This document shows, piece after piece, positions 35,333 through 43,862 of a stretch of 64,000 nucleotides of DNA. The first letter of the stretch is position 1, and each line of letters begins with the position of its first letter. The stretch lies in the NCBI GenBank assembly GCA_900469475.1, contig UBXG01000006.1, positions 224,820-288,819 on the forward strand. The letters run 5' to 3'. The translations under genes were made by a program, and so were the position numbers. The notes beneath the pieces were generated by a model. That model was not told the origin of the DNA and did no database searches. It saw only the letters and a list, made by a program, of their open reading frames with translations. The DNA comes from Hyphomicrobiales bacterium (GTDB taxonomy: Bacteria; Pseudomonadota; Alphaproteobacteria; Rhizobiales; Rhizobiaceae).

Positions 35333-35761
35333 ATGAGCGCAGCACCACTCCATCCCTTCCACCTCGCATTTCCGGTCAATGATCTCGCTGCGGCGAGAAC
35401 CTTCTATGGCGGCCTTCTCGGTTGCCCCGAAGGTCGCAGTTCGCCTGATTGGATCGATTTCAACTTTTACGGCCATCAGATCGTCGCCCATCTGGCGCCG
35501 GGTGAAACGACCGACGTGGCAGCCAATGCCGTCGATGGCCACGGCGTTCCGGTACGCCATTTCGGCGTCGTTCTGTCGATGGAGGAATGGGAGGCAGCCG
35601 CCGAGAAGCTGACGAAAGCCAACATAGAATTCGTCATCAAGCCCTATATCCGCTTCCGGGGCGAGCCGGGAGAACAGGCGACCATGTTCTTCAAGGACCC
35701 GAGCGGCAATGCCATCGAGATGAAGGCTTTCGCCGACATCAACAGTCTCTTCGCCAAATAG
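35333..35761 (+). CDS. VOC-family (glyoxalase/dioxygenase fold) protein
   Basis: A 142-residue protein with paired beta-alpha-beta-beta-beta modules: [20 protein letters not shown], then FMFKDPSGN-like [15 protein letters not shown] near the end, both standard VOC metal-ligand regions (His8 and Glu near the C-terminus). Family members include glyoxalase I, extradiol dioxygenases and resistance proteins; function cannot be chosen. GGAG eight bases before the ATG at 35333 fixes the start. It is divergent from a LysR gene. Confidence 0.85.
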   Translation: MSAAPLHPFHLAFPVNDLAAARTFYGGLLGCPEGRSSPDWIDFNFYGHQIVAHLAPGETTDVAANAVDGHGVPVRHFGVVLSMEEWEAAAEKLTKANIEFVIKPYIRFRGEPGEQATMFFKDPSGNAIEMKAFADINSLFAK

Positions 35762-35808
35762 GGATCAAGCCGGCGACAGGAGAGGCCGCCACGGTGGAAA
35801 CCCGCCGG

Positions 35809-37290
35809 TCAGGAAATGCTCGTATCGCCGGTAAACCTCTGGGCTGCCGTAAGGCCGCTCGCAGCGGCATCCTTGCGTATCGCCCGCAGCTTTCGCATGG
35901 ACGCTTCCAGCACGTCGAAGATCCGGGGATCGGCCGATTGTGCAACGTTGAACCGCATGAAACGGCCCGCCGTCTCCGACAGGCTGAAAACATTGCCGGG
36001 CGCGAGGATGACCCCTTCCGCGAGGCAAGCACGGGCAAGATCGGCGGCATCAAGCCCTTCCGGAAGCCTGCACCAGAGAAACATGCCCGCATGCGGCTTG
36101 AGCCATGGGCTGATACCGATCGCTTCCAGCCGGGCCGCAACCTCATCCATCGCCTTTGCAAGCCGGACCCGCAGCGCCTCGACATGCTTGCGATAACTTC
36201 CATCCTTCAGCGCGAGATAGACGAGCTCGGCCGACAATTGTCCGCAGCTGAAGCTGCTGGCGACCTTGAGATCGACGAGATCGTCGATCCACTCGGGCTT
36301 CGCGGCGATGAAGCCGCAGCGAATGGAGGCCGAAAGCGTTTTCGAGAAACTGCCGATATGGATCACCCGGTCCAATCCGTCATAGGCGGCCAGACGCGGC
36401 GCCGGCACCTGCTCGAAATCAGCGAAAATATCATCCTCGATGATGATGAGCCCGGAAGCGTCCGCCAGCTTCAGCAGCCGATGCGCCGTGACGGGGGAAA
36501 GCGCCGCACCGGTCGGATTGTGAATGGCGGAATTGGTAATGTAGAGCCGCGGCTTGTACCGTTCGAGCACCTGGCCGAACAGCTCGACATCCGCCCCAGT
36601 CGGTGTGAAAGGCACGGAAACGACTTTGGCGCGATGCGCGCGCAGCAGGGCATGGAAATTGAAGTAGCAGGGATCGTCGACCACGACGGTATCGCCGGGT
36701 TCCAGCAGGAATCGGCAGAGAAGATCGATCGCCTGCGTGCCCGATTCCGTCAGTATGATCTGATCAGGGGGCACGTTGATTCCATGTTCGCCCAGGCGGC
36801 GGGCGAGCAGCTGCCGCAATGGCGGCAGGCCGAGCGGTGTCCCGTAGTTCGCAAGCACCCCGATATCGCCGCGCGCCAGCGTTCGCATCGCCTTGCGCAG
36901 AGCCGCCTGCGGCAGCCATGAAGGCGGCAGCCAGCCACAGCCCGGTTTCATGGCATCGTCGCCGACTTCGAGCGATTGCCGCGAGATCCACAGCGGATCG
37001 ACATTGCGCCCCGATTTCGCTCCTGTTTCGGAGAGCGATAGGGGTGGCAGCGGCCCGCAGACATAGAAGCCGGATCCCGGCCGCGAGCGGATCACACCCT
37101 CGGCCGCAAGCCGTTCATAGGCCTCCACAACGGTCGAAACCGACACCTGCATCGTCTTGGCAAAACTGCGCACGGAGGGAAGCCGAGCACCGGGTACAAG
37201 GCTGCGCCCAGCGATGCGCTCTGATATCGCCGCCATCACGCCTTCGATCCGGGTCGTGCCGGCAGCGCCGGTCATCGAGAGATTATCCAT
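35809..37290 (-). CDS. MocR-type GntR/aminotransferase-like transcriptional regulator
   Basis: A 493-residue fusion: an N-terminal GntR winged helix (LPSVRSFAKTMQVSVSTVVE, YERLAAEGVIRSRPGSGFYV) linked to a fold-type I aminotransferase-like domain with PLP-binding Lys in HIGSFSKTLSASIRCGF and Asp in IIIEDDIFADF. MocR proteins sense PLP or amino compounds and control adjacent genes. The ATG at 37290 has AAGG about ten bases upstream; 37311 is the alternative. It is divergent from the EamA transporter, its probable target. Confidence 0.92.
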   Translation of the reverse strand: MDNLSMTGAAGTTRIEGVMAAISERIAGRSLVPGARLPSVRSFAKTMQVSVSTVVEAYERLAAEGVIRSRPGSGFYVCGPLPPLSLSETGAKSGRNVDPLWISRQSLEVGDDAMKPGCGWLPPSWLPQAALRKAMRTLARGDIGVLANYGTPLGLPPLRQLLARRLGEHGINVPPDQIILTESGTQAIDLLCRFLLEPGDTVVVDDPCYFNFHALLRAHRAKVVSVPFTPTGADVELFGQVLERYKPRLYITNSAIHNPTGAALSPVTAHRLLKLADASGLIIIEDDIFADFEQVPAPRLAAYDGLDRVIHIGSFSKTLSASIRCGFIAAKPEWIDDLVDLKVASSFSCGQLSAELVYLALKDGSYRKHVEALRVRLAKAMDEVAARLEAIGISPWLKPHAGMFLWCRLPEGLDAADLARACLAEGVILAPGNVFSLSETAGRFMRFNVAQSADPRIFDVLEASMRKLRAIRKDAAASGLTAAQRFTGDTSIS

Positions 37291-37292
37291 CC

Positions 37293-37334
37293 GTACTGCA
37301 CCTTCAACCATAACAGTTCGCACAGATTGTACTG
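37293..37334. promoter_or_regulatory. Direct GTACTG repeats in the mocR-eamA intergenic region
   Basis: GTACTG occurs at 37293-37298 and 37329-37334, 36 bp apart, in the divergent promoter region, the second inside TGTACTGTAC. MocR regulators are known to bind direct repeats upstream of their targets. One copy touches the regulator start, which suits autoregulation. Confidence 0.35.
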
Positions 37335-37399
37335 TACCGTCTCTGGTTCGGCCAGACAAATACGCCGATACCCGCGAATATCACGAAGGAGCATGCGCC

Positions 37400-38263
37400 A
37401 TGGATAAGACGACGACGGGATGGATCTACGGTTTGACGGGAGTGGTGATCTTCAGCGGCTCTCTGCCGGCGACGCGGGTGGCCGTGATGGATTTCGACCC
37501 TCTGTTCCTGACCGTTGCCCGAGCCGTAATCGCCGGCCTTTTGGGTCTTGGCCTGTTGCTCGCTTTTCGGGAGAAGCGCCCGGCTCGCGGCGACATCGTC
37601 TCGCTGACGATCGTCGCCCTCGGCTGCGTCGTCGGCTTTCCGCTCTTGACGGCACTGGCGCTGAAGCATGTCACCTCGGCCCATTCGATCGTCTTCATCG
37701 GATTGCTGCCGCTGGCGACCGCGATCTTCGGCGTGCTGCGCGGCGGCGAGCGGCCGCGCCCGGCCTTCTGGATATTCTCCCTCCTCGGCAGCGCGCTGGT
37801 GTGCAGCTATGCGCTGGCTCAAGGCCTATCCGCCTCTCCCGTCGGCGATCTCCTGATGCTTGCAGCCGTGATCGTCTGTGGCCTCGGCTATGCAGAGGGT
37901 GCCGTGCTCTCGCGTCGGCTTGGTGGCTGGCAGGTGATCTGCTGGGCGCTGGTCCTTTCCCTGCCCGTCACCATCACGCTCTGCTTCATGACCATGCCGC
38001 ACAGCATTGACGGCATCGGCGGACCTGCCTGGCTCGGCCTCATCTATGTCTCGCTTTTCAGCATGCTGATCGGCTTTATCTTCTGGTATCGCGGGCTCGC
38101 CCAGGGCGGCATAGCCGCCGTCGGCCAGCTGCAGTTCCTCCAGCCCTTCTTCGGCTTCGCGCTCGCCGCAGCTCTCCTCAAGGAAAGTGTCAGTTGGTCG
38201 ATGCTCATCGTGACCCTCGCCGTTGTCGCCTGCGTCGCCGGAGCGCGAAAATTCGCCCACTGA
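37400..38263 (+). CDS. EamA (DMT) family transporter
   Basis: A 287-residue ten-helix DMT transporter with two EamA repeats, opening WIYGLTGVVIFSGSLPATRV and containing VTSAHSIVFIGLLPLATAIF in the first repeat and GGIAAVGQLQFLQPFFGFAL in the second. GAAGGAG precedes the ATG at 37400. The MocR/EamA divergent pair is common in proteobacteria, where the transporter often exports amino acids or related metabolites; the substrate here is unknown. Confidence 0.87.
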   Translation: MDKTTTGWIYGLTGVVIFSGSLPATRVAVMDFDPLFLTVARAVIAGLLGLGLLLAFREKRPARGDIVSLTIVALGCVVGFPLLTALALKHVTSAHSIVFIGLLPLATAIFGVLRGGERPRPAFWIFSLLGSALVCSYALAQGLSASPVGDLLMLAAVIVCGLGYAEGAVLSRRLGGWQVICWALVLSLPVTITLCFMTMPHSIDGIGGPAWLGLIYVSLFSMLIGFIFWYRGLAQGGIAAVGQLQFLQPFFGFALAAALLKESVSWSMLIVTLAVVACVAGARKFAH

Positions 38264-38295
38264 GTCCATCACCCGGCATATCACGGCACTTGATC

Positions 38296-38336
38296 TTCTA
38301 AACTGATCGGTCTATTAACGACAAATCGGTTTAGAA
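38296..38336. promoter_or_regulatory. TetR-type operator overlapping the NTF2-tetR ribosome-binding site
   Basis: TTCTAAACTGAT (38296-38307) and ATCGGTTTAGAA (38325-38336) are inverted repeats with one mismatch and a 17-bp spacer; the left arm also belongs to a small palindrome around ACTGATCGGT. The right arm runs into the AGAAGGAG ribosome-binding site of the 38347 gene. The TetR gene is second in that transcript, so autorepression is likely. Confidence 0.6.
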
Positions 38337-38346
38337 GGAGCACATC

Positions 38347-38811
38347 ATGCCGACCCCTCTCGTCCCGCCTTTCACCCGCGAAACCGCAATCGCCAAGGTC
38401 CGCATGGCAGAGGATGGCTGGAACAGCCGCGATCCGGAGCGTGTCTCCAAAGTCTACACGGAGGACAGCCAGTGGCGGAACCGTGCCGAATTCCCGCGCG
38501 GCCGCAAGGAAATCGTCGAATTCCTGACGCGCAAATGGGCACGCGAACTGGACTATCGGCTGATCAAGGAACTTTGGGCCTTCGAGGGCAATCGCATCGC
38601 CGTGCGCTTTGCCTATGAATGGCATGACGATAGCGGCCATTGGTTCCGTTCCTACGGCAACGAGAACTGGGAGTTCGATGCCGAAGGCCTGATGCAGCGC
38701 CGTTTCGCCTCCATCAACGACATGCCCATCAGGGAAGAGGACCGGAAATTTCACTGGCCGCTCGGCCGCCGGCCGGACGATCATCCGGGCCTCTCCGACC
38801 TCGGCCTTTAA
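38347..38811 (+). CDS. NTF2-like protein (DUF1348 family)
   Basis: A 154-residue cone-fold protein: [20 protein letters not shown] at the N-terminus, [20 protein letters not shown], then [20 protein letters not shown] and RREDRKF-like [16 protein letters not shown], the recognisable DUF1348 pattern. Members are small-ligand-binding or isomerase-like proteins of unknown role. It begins ten bases after the operator's right arm and is followed one base after its stop by a TetR gene, so both are co-transcribed. Confidence 0.87.
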   Translation: MPTPLVPPFTRETAIAKVRMAEDGWNSRDPERVSKVYTEDSQWRNRAEFPRGRKEIVEFLTRKWARELDYRLIKELWAFEGNRIAVRFAYEWHDDSGHWFRSYGNENWEFDAEGLMQRRFASINDMPIREEDRKFHWPLGRRPDDHPGLSDLGL

Positions 38812-38812
38812 G

Positions 38813-39376
38813 ATGGTGCGCAGCGTCTTCGAAAAATCCGATGCCATTGCCCTCGTTGCCGAAGTCTTTCGCGAGCTCGGCTACGAGGGCGCGTCGATGA
38901 GCGAAATCACCGCCCGTACCAAACTGTCCAAGGGCAGCCTCTATCACTTCTTTCCGGGCGGCAAGGAACAGATGGCCGCCGAGGTCATGGCCAATATCGA
39001 CGCATGGTTCGTCACGGAAATGTTCAGGCCGCTCGAAGAGGAAGAGCCGCGTGCCGCCATCGCCCGCATGTGGGAGACAACGGATAGCTATTTCCGCTCC
39101 GGCCACCGCGTCTGCCTGATCGGCGCCTTTGCGCTGGACGAAACACGCGACCGCTTTTCCACCGCCATCCGAGGCTACTTTCATCATTGGATCGAGGCGC
39201 TTTGTGGCGCTTTGCTCAGGGGCGGCGTGCCGGGTGCCGAGGCGAAAATGCTCGCCGAAGAGGCCGTCATCGGCATTCAGGGCGCGTTGACGCTTGCCAG
39301 AGCCCTTGAAGATGAGACGGTGTTTGGCAGAACCTTGGCGCGGCTGAAGCACAGGCTGGAAACTGCCCTCGGCTAA
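38813..39376 (+). CDS. TetR/AcrR-family regulator
   Basis: A 187-residue regulator: N-terminal HTH (ELGYEGASMSEITARTKLSK then GSLYHFFPGGKEQMAAEV) and a ligand-binding C-terminal domain ending ALTLARALEDETVFGRTLAR. It starts one base after the upstream stop (TAAGATG), so translation is coupled, and an inverted repeat ahead of the pair looks like its operator. The inducer is unknown. The subgroup resembles YxaF/LmrA-type repressors. Confidence 0.9.
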   Translation: MVRSVFEKSDAIALVAEVFRELGYEGASMSEITARTKLSKGSLYHFFPGGKEQMAAEVMANIDAWFVTEMFRPLEEEEPRAAIARMWETTDSYFRSGHRVCLIGAFALDETRDRFSTAIRGYFHHWIEALCGALLRGGVPGAEAKMLAEEAVIGIQGALTLARALEDETVFGRTLARLKHRLETALG

Positions 39377-39655
39377 AGCCATTTCATCGACGCGAATCAC
39401 TGAACTATCGATGCTTCGCCCTTGCCGAATGCGCTCGTACCATTAGCTATTCCTCCACTTTTTCTAGCGATCTCCGCGAAAATCTCCTGGAAAGGGCATC
39501 TCCAGCCTCTCGATGTTGGGGATGACTACCTCAACAACCCACTGATATTAAAGAATCCTCCACAAAAGTATGTCATCGTTAATCATCTTTGATTTGCAAC
39601 TATCCAAGCTCCCATGTTCAGCAGGGAATGGGAGCATCGAGGAGATGGATAGAAG

Positions 39656-40981
39656 ATGCTGCAGCAGGTAAACGAAACCGACGACGCGCTGATCGACCAA
39701 TTGCAACGCTCGGCGTTCGACTATTTCATGCTCTATACCAATCCGGAAAACGGACTGGTGGCGGATACGTCGATCAAGACGAGCCATTGCAGCATTGCCG
39801 CCGTCGGCTTCGCGCTATCGAGCTATCCGGTCGCCGTCGAGCGCGGCTGGATCAGCCGCGCCGATGCCGCAAAACGGGTATTGGCCGCCCTCGATTTCTT
39901 TGCCGACAGCCAGCAGGGCACCGAACGCGGCGCCACCGGCCATCGCGGTTTCTATTATCACTTCCTTTACATGGAAACCGGCAAGCGCGCCTGGAACAGC
40001 GAGCTTTCGACGATCGATACCGGTCTGCTGCTGCTCGGCGTCTTGACAGCCGCCGCCTATTTCACCGGAAACAGCCAGGTCGAGCGCGATCTCCGCAAGC
40101 AGGCGAAATTTCTCTATGAGCGTTGCGACTGGCATTGGGCCTTGAACAAGGGCCAGACCATCAGCATGGGCTGGAAACCGGCCAGCGGCTTCCTGCGCTG
40201 GCGCTATCAGGGCTATGACGAGGCGATTTTCCTCTATTTGCTGGCGCTCGCCTCGCCGACGCATGCGATCCCATCCTCCAGCTACGACGCCTTTGCCTCG
40301 ACCTATACTTGGATGATGTTCAAGGACGCGCCCTTTCTCTATGCTGGGCCGCTGTTCATCCACCTCTTCTCGCATGCCTGGATCGATTTCCGTGACATCC
40401 GCGACAAGCACGTCGCCGACAAGGACACCGATTACTTCCGCAATACCCAGGCGGCAATTGCGGTGCAGCGCGATTACACCGAGCGCAATCCCGGCCATTT
40501 CGTCGGCTATACGAAGGATATCTGGGGCCTTTCCGCCTGTGACGGCCCGAACCCGACTGGCACCAAACATAGCCTGCGCTATGCCCCGAAAGTCTTCGGC
40601 TATGCCGCCCGCGGCGCGCCGCTGGGTCCCGACGACGGCACCATCGCCCCATGGGGACCGCTATCCTGCCTGCCGTTCGACCGCGAAGCGGCGCTCGATG
40701 GCACGCGGGCGCTGCTTTCAACCTATCCCAACCTGCTGCTCGACGGCCGCTTCCCCGGCGGCTTCAATCCGAGCGTGAAAGGCCCCGGCCCGGAAGGATG
40801 GGTGGACGACCGCTCGGTGGCGATCGACCAGGGGCTACTGGTCATGATGATCGAAAACGCCCGCACCGGCATGATCTGGGACCTCATGCGGCAATCTCCG
40901 ATCCTCCGCACCGGCCTCGAACGCGCCGGCTTCACCGGCGGCTGGCTGGACGAGAAGAACGCAAAGCCTGCCATCGCTTGA
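39656..40981 (+). CDS. Glycoamylase-like domain protein (GH144-type, possible beta-1,2-glucanase)
   Basis: A 441-residue alpha/alpha-barrel protein of the PF10091 glycoamylase-like family, including DYFMLYTNPENGLVADTS, GWKPASGFLRWRYQGYDEAI, DFRDIRDKHVADKDTDYF and WGLSACDGPNPTG. Characterised members of GH144 cut beta-1,2-glucan, and the same domain ends the rhizobial cyclic beta-1,2-glucan synthase. No signal peptide is visible, so this copy seems cytoplasmic. It stands alone, with a small hairpin (CTCCCAT/ATGGGAG, 39609-39634) in its leader and GGAG 11 bases before the ATG. Confidence 0.8.
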   Translation: MLQQVNETDDALIDQLQRSAFDYFMLYTNPENGLVADTSIKTSHCSIAAVGFALSSYPVAVERGWISRADAAKRVLAALDFFADSQQGTERGATGHRGFYYHFLYMETGKRAWNSELSTIDTGLLLLGVLTAAAYFTGNSQVERDLRKQAKFLYERCDWHWALNKGQTISMGWKPASGFLRWRYQGYDEAIFLYLLALASPTHAIPSSSYDAFASTYTWMMFKDAPFLYAGPLFIHLFSHAWIDFRDIRDKHVADKDTDYFRNTQAAIAVQRDYTERNPGHFVGYTKDIWGLSACDGPNPTGTKHSLRYAPKVFGYAARGAPLGPDDGTIAPWGPLSCLPFDREAALDGTRALLSTYPNLLLDGRFPGGFNPSVKGPGPEGWVDDRSVAIDQGLLVMMIENARTGMIWDLMRQSPILRTGLERAGFTGGWLDEKNAKPAIA

Positions 40982-41037
40982 TCTGCCGATCGTGGTGTCC
41001 ATCAGATGTCTCTGTCAACACAGCCAATGCCTGTCCG

Positions 41038-41165
41038 GCCCCTCACCCTAGCCCTCTCCCCGCAGGCGGGGCGAGGGGACGATAGAGCCAACCAACTGCC
41101 TCTCATCCGTGCAGCGTCTTGTTTTGCGCGATAACCCCCTCTCCCCGCCTGCGGGGAGAGGGGCC
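41038..41165. repeat. REP-like palindromic repeat pair, locus 1
   Basis: Two units in the gap between the glycoamylase-like and dehydrogenase genes. The first (41038-41078) reads CCCTCACCCTAGCCCTC then an imperfect GC palindrome. The second (41136-41163) is a perfect 13-bp inverted repeat, CCCCTCTCCCCGC and its complement, around CT. The same units occur at 45636 and 53711. Confidence 0.8.
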
Positions 41166-41216
41166 GTGTCTGAGTGCACGACAAAGACATACTCACCCGA
41201 CCATCATCTCAGCCCC

Positions 41217-42206
41217 TCAAAGCCTCTTTATCGCGGCAATCACTTCGTCCTCGACATCGATACCCTCGCTTAGCGCAAGACGCCGTGCGCTTTGCCCGCG
41301 CCGGCCGGGCAGGCGAACATTCGGATCGCGGGTGATTTCTCCTGCCAGCAAGGCCAGCCGTAGTGCCGTATCCACCGCACTCGTCGCCTCCGGATTGATG
41401 GCAATGATTGTGTGCCCGAGTGCCGGCGGAGCGCCTTTGTCGTCGAAGAGCGAGGAAGCCTCGAAGGCGTAGTTGGCGCCGGTCAGACCGGCCGCCAGAA
41501 TTTCGACCATGAAGGCAAGTGCCGCACCCTTGACATCGCCGGCCGGGACCATCGTCCCGGCCAGAGCCTCTTCGGCATCCGTGGTCGGCCTGCCATCGCG
41601 ATCGAAAGCCCAGTCCGCGGGGATCGAAGCGCCCTGCTGCCGCGCCGCCATCACCTTTCCGCGTGCCACCTTGGACAGCGCGAGGTCGATGACAACAGGC
41701 TCATCGCCAGGAAGCGGTGCGGCGAAAGCGATCGGGTTGGTGCCGAAAACAGGCGTCTTGCCGCCCCAGGGCGCCATAGAGGCCGGCGCATTGGCGACCA
41801 TCAGCGCCACGAGCCCCTGATCGGCAAAACGCTCGACCGTCAGGCCCATGACGCCAGCATGATGCGAACGGCTGATGGCGGCAAGCGCGATACCCTGCTC
41901 GCGGGCGACAGCCGGAAGCTCGGCAACGGCAAGGTCGAGCGCGGGATAGGCATAGCCGTTGCCGGCATCGATGCGCAGCACGGCGGGAGAAGGCCGGCTG
42001 AGCTGCGGCTGAGCGAAGCCATCGACCTTACCAACCTTGGCCTGTCCGCCATAGGCAGGCACGCGCCGCAGCCCATGACCGCTCTGCCCGGCGGCCTCCG
42101 CCGCTACGAGCGCGACCGCCACCGAGCGGGCATTCGCATCGCTCACCTTGTTTCGCCGCAGAGCCGCCACAACAAGCGTTTCGGCTTCGGCGAGCGACAG
42201 GTGCAT
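41217..42206 (-). CDS. Ldh-family NAD(P) oxidoreductase, possible delta1-piperideine-2-carboxylate reductase
   Basis: A 329-residue member of the malate/L-lactate dehydrogenase (LDH2) family. Signatures: SGHGLRRVPAYG near the N-terminus, AISRSHHAGVMGL with the catalytic His, and FGTNPIAFAAPLPGDEPVVIDLALS. This family includes L-lactate, ureidoglycolate and delta1-piperideine/pyrroline-2-carboxylate reductases (DpkA). The neighbouring AmaA- and AmaB-like genes point to the DpkA reaction, making L-pipecolate; that assignment is from context only. Confidence 0.8.
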   Translation of the reverse strand: MHLSLAEAETLVVAALRRNKVSDANARSVAVALVAAEAAGQSGHGLRRVPAYGGQAKVGKVDGFAQPQLSRPSPAVLRIDAGNGYAYPALDLAVAELPAVAREQGIALAAISRSHHAGVMGLTVERFADQGLVALMVANAPASMAPWGGKTPVFGTNPIAFAAPLPGDEPVVIDLALSKVARGKVMAARQQGASIPADWAFDRDGRPTTDAEEALAGTMVPAGDVKGAALAFMVEILAAGLTGANYAFEASSLFDDKGAPPALGHTIIAINPEATSAVDTALRLALLAGEITRDPNVRLPGRRGQSARRLALSEGIDVEDEVIAAIKRL

Positions 42207-42286
42207 GAGACAAGTTCCTGAACAAGATGAGGGGGTAAGGATCTTCTACGCCCTCATCCGCCCCATCGCAACGCAGCAAAGTGCCA

Positions 42287-43822
42287 TTACGCCACGTCGA
42301 ACTTGACGCCCTGTGCCAGCGGCAGCGTGCGGCCGTAATTGATCGTGTTGGTCGCCCGGCGCATATAGGCCTTCCAGGCATCCGAGCCGGACTCGCGGCC
42401 GCCGCCGGTTTCCTTCTCGCCGCCGAATGCGCCGCCGATCTCGGCGCCGGAGGGACCGAGATTGACGTTGGCAATGCCGCAATCCGAGCCGCGCGCGGAC
42501 ACAAACGTCTCGGCCTCGCGCATGTCATTGGTGAAGATGGAGGAGGACAGACCCTGCGGCACGGCATTATGCAGCGCCAGCGCTTTATCGAAATCGCTGT
42601 ATTTCATCACATAGAGAATCGGCGCGAAGGTTTCCCGCTCGACGGGACCGGTCTGCTCCGGCATTTCGACGAGAGCCGGGCGAACATAGAAGGCATCGGC
42701 TGAACCGTTTTCGACACGTTCGCCGCCGGTGACCTTTCCGCCGGCCGCCTTCGCAGCGGCCAGCGCTGCCTGCATGCCGTCGAAGGCCTGCTTATCGATC
42801 AGCGGGCCGACCAAAGTGCCGGGTTCAAGCGGATTGCCGATCGTCACCGAACCATAGGCCTTCTGTAGGCGCGGAACGAGCTGATCATAGACGCTGTCAT
42901 GAACGAAAAGGCGGCGCAGCGTCGTGCAACGCTGGCCGGCCGTACCCATCGCGGAAAAGGCAACGCCGCGCAGGGTAAGGTCGAGATCGGCCGTCGGGCA
43001 GACGATCGCGGCATTGTTGCCGCCAAGCTCGAGGATGGCGCGGGCGAAACGGCCGGCAAGACGTGGACCGACCGCGCGGCCCATGGCGGTCGATCCGGTT
43101 GCCGAGACCAGCGGCACCTGCAGATGATCGACCAAAAGCTCACCGAGCTCGCGGCCGCCGATCAACAGCGTCGAAAGATTGGCCGGCGCCTCGCCGCCCT
43201 CGGCGACATAGCGCTTCAGTGCCTTTTCAAACAGAGCCTGTACGGCAAGCGCCGTCAGCGGCGTCTTTTCCGACGGTTTCCAGATGGTGGAATTGCCGCA
43301 GACGATGGCAAGCGCCGCATTCCATGACCAGACGGCGACGGGGAAATTGAAGGCCGAGATGATGCCGATCGCCCCTAGCGGATGCCAGCTTTCCATCATC
43401 CGGTGCTCGGAGCGCTCGGTGGCGATGGTCAGGCCATAAAGCTGACGCGAGAGTCCCACAGCGAAGTCGCAGATATCGATCATCTCCTGCACCTCGCCAA
43501 GACCTTCGGAAGTGATCTTGCCCACTTCGATCGAAACGAGTCGGCCAAGGGCGGCTTTGCCGGCGCGCAGCTCTTCGCCGAGTAGACGGATCAGCTCGCC
43601 GCGCTTCGGCGCCGGCACATTGCGCCAGACAAAAAACGCCGCGTGCGCCGCCTCGATTGCCGTCTTCGCCTCACCGGCCGAATGCTCCCTCAGCCGGCCG
43701 ATTTCGGCGCCGGTCACAGGAGAGGTGACGGCAAGCGTTCCGCCGATGTAGCGATCGGCCGATACGCCGAGCTCCGTCAATATGACCTTGGTTTCGGCAG
43801 CAAGATCTGATGTCGCGGTCAT
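42287..43822 (-). CDS. amaB: Aldehyde dehydrogenase, ALDH7/AmaB type (aminoadipate semialdehyde)
   Basis: A 511-residue NAD-dependent aldehyde dehydrogenase. The catalytic Cys299 lies in TAGQRCTTLRR, the wording typical of ALDH7 (antiquitin), and the general base Glu265 in ILELGGNN; ISAFNFPVAVWSWNAALAIV forms the NAD pocket. ALDH7/AmaB enzymes oxidise 2-aminoadipate-6-semialdehyde, the open form of delta1-piperideine-6-carboxylate. It lies between the AmaA-like oxidase and the LDH2-family reductase on one strand, supporting this reading. Confidence 0.87.
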   Translation of the reverse strand: MTATSDLAAETKVILTELGVSADRYIGGTLAVTSPVTGAEIGRLREHSAGEAKTAIEAAHAAFFVWRNVPAPKRGELIRLLGEELRAGKAALGRLVSIEVGKITSEGLGEVQEMIDICDFAVGLSRQLYGLTIATERSEHRMMESWHPLGAIGIISAFNFPVAVWSWNAALAIVCGNSTIWKPSEKTPLTALAVQALFEKALKRYVAEGGEAPANLSTLLIGGRELGELLVDHLQVPLVSATGSTAMGRAVGPRLAGRFARAILELGGNNAAIVCPTADLDLTLRGVAFSAMGTAGQRCTTLRRLFVHDSVYDQLVPRLQKAYGSVTIGNPLEPGTLVGPLIDKQAFDGMQAALAAAKAAGGKVTGGERVENGSADAFYVRPALVEMPEQTGPVERETFAPILYVMKYSDFDKALALHNAVPQGLSSSIFTNDMREAETFVSARGSDCGIANVNLGPSGAEIGGAFGGEKETGGGRESGSDAWKAYMRRATNTINYGRTLPLAQGVKFDVA

Positions 43823-43862
43823 CTTGTTTCCTCTTCCCGTAATGTTGGTTCTCGGAATTGCC

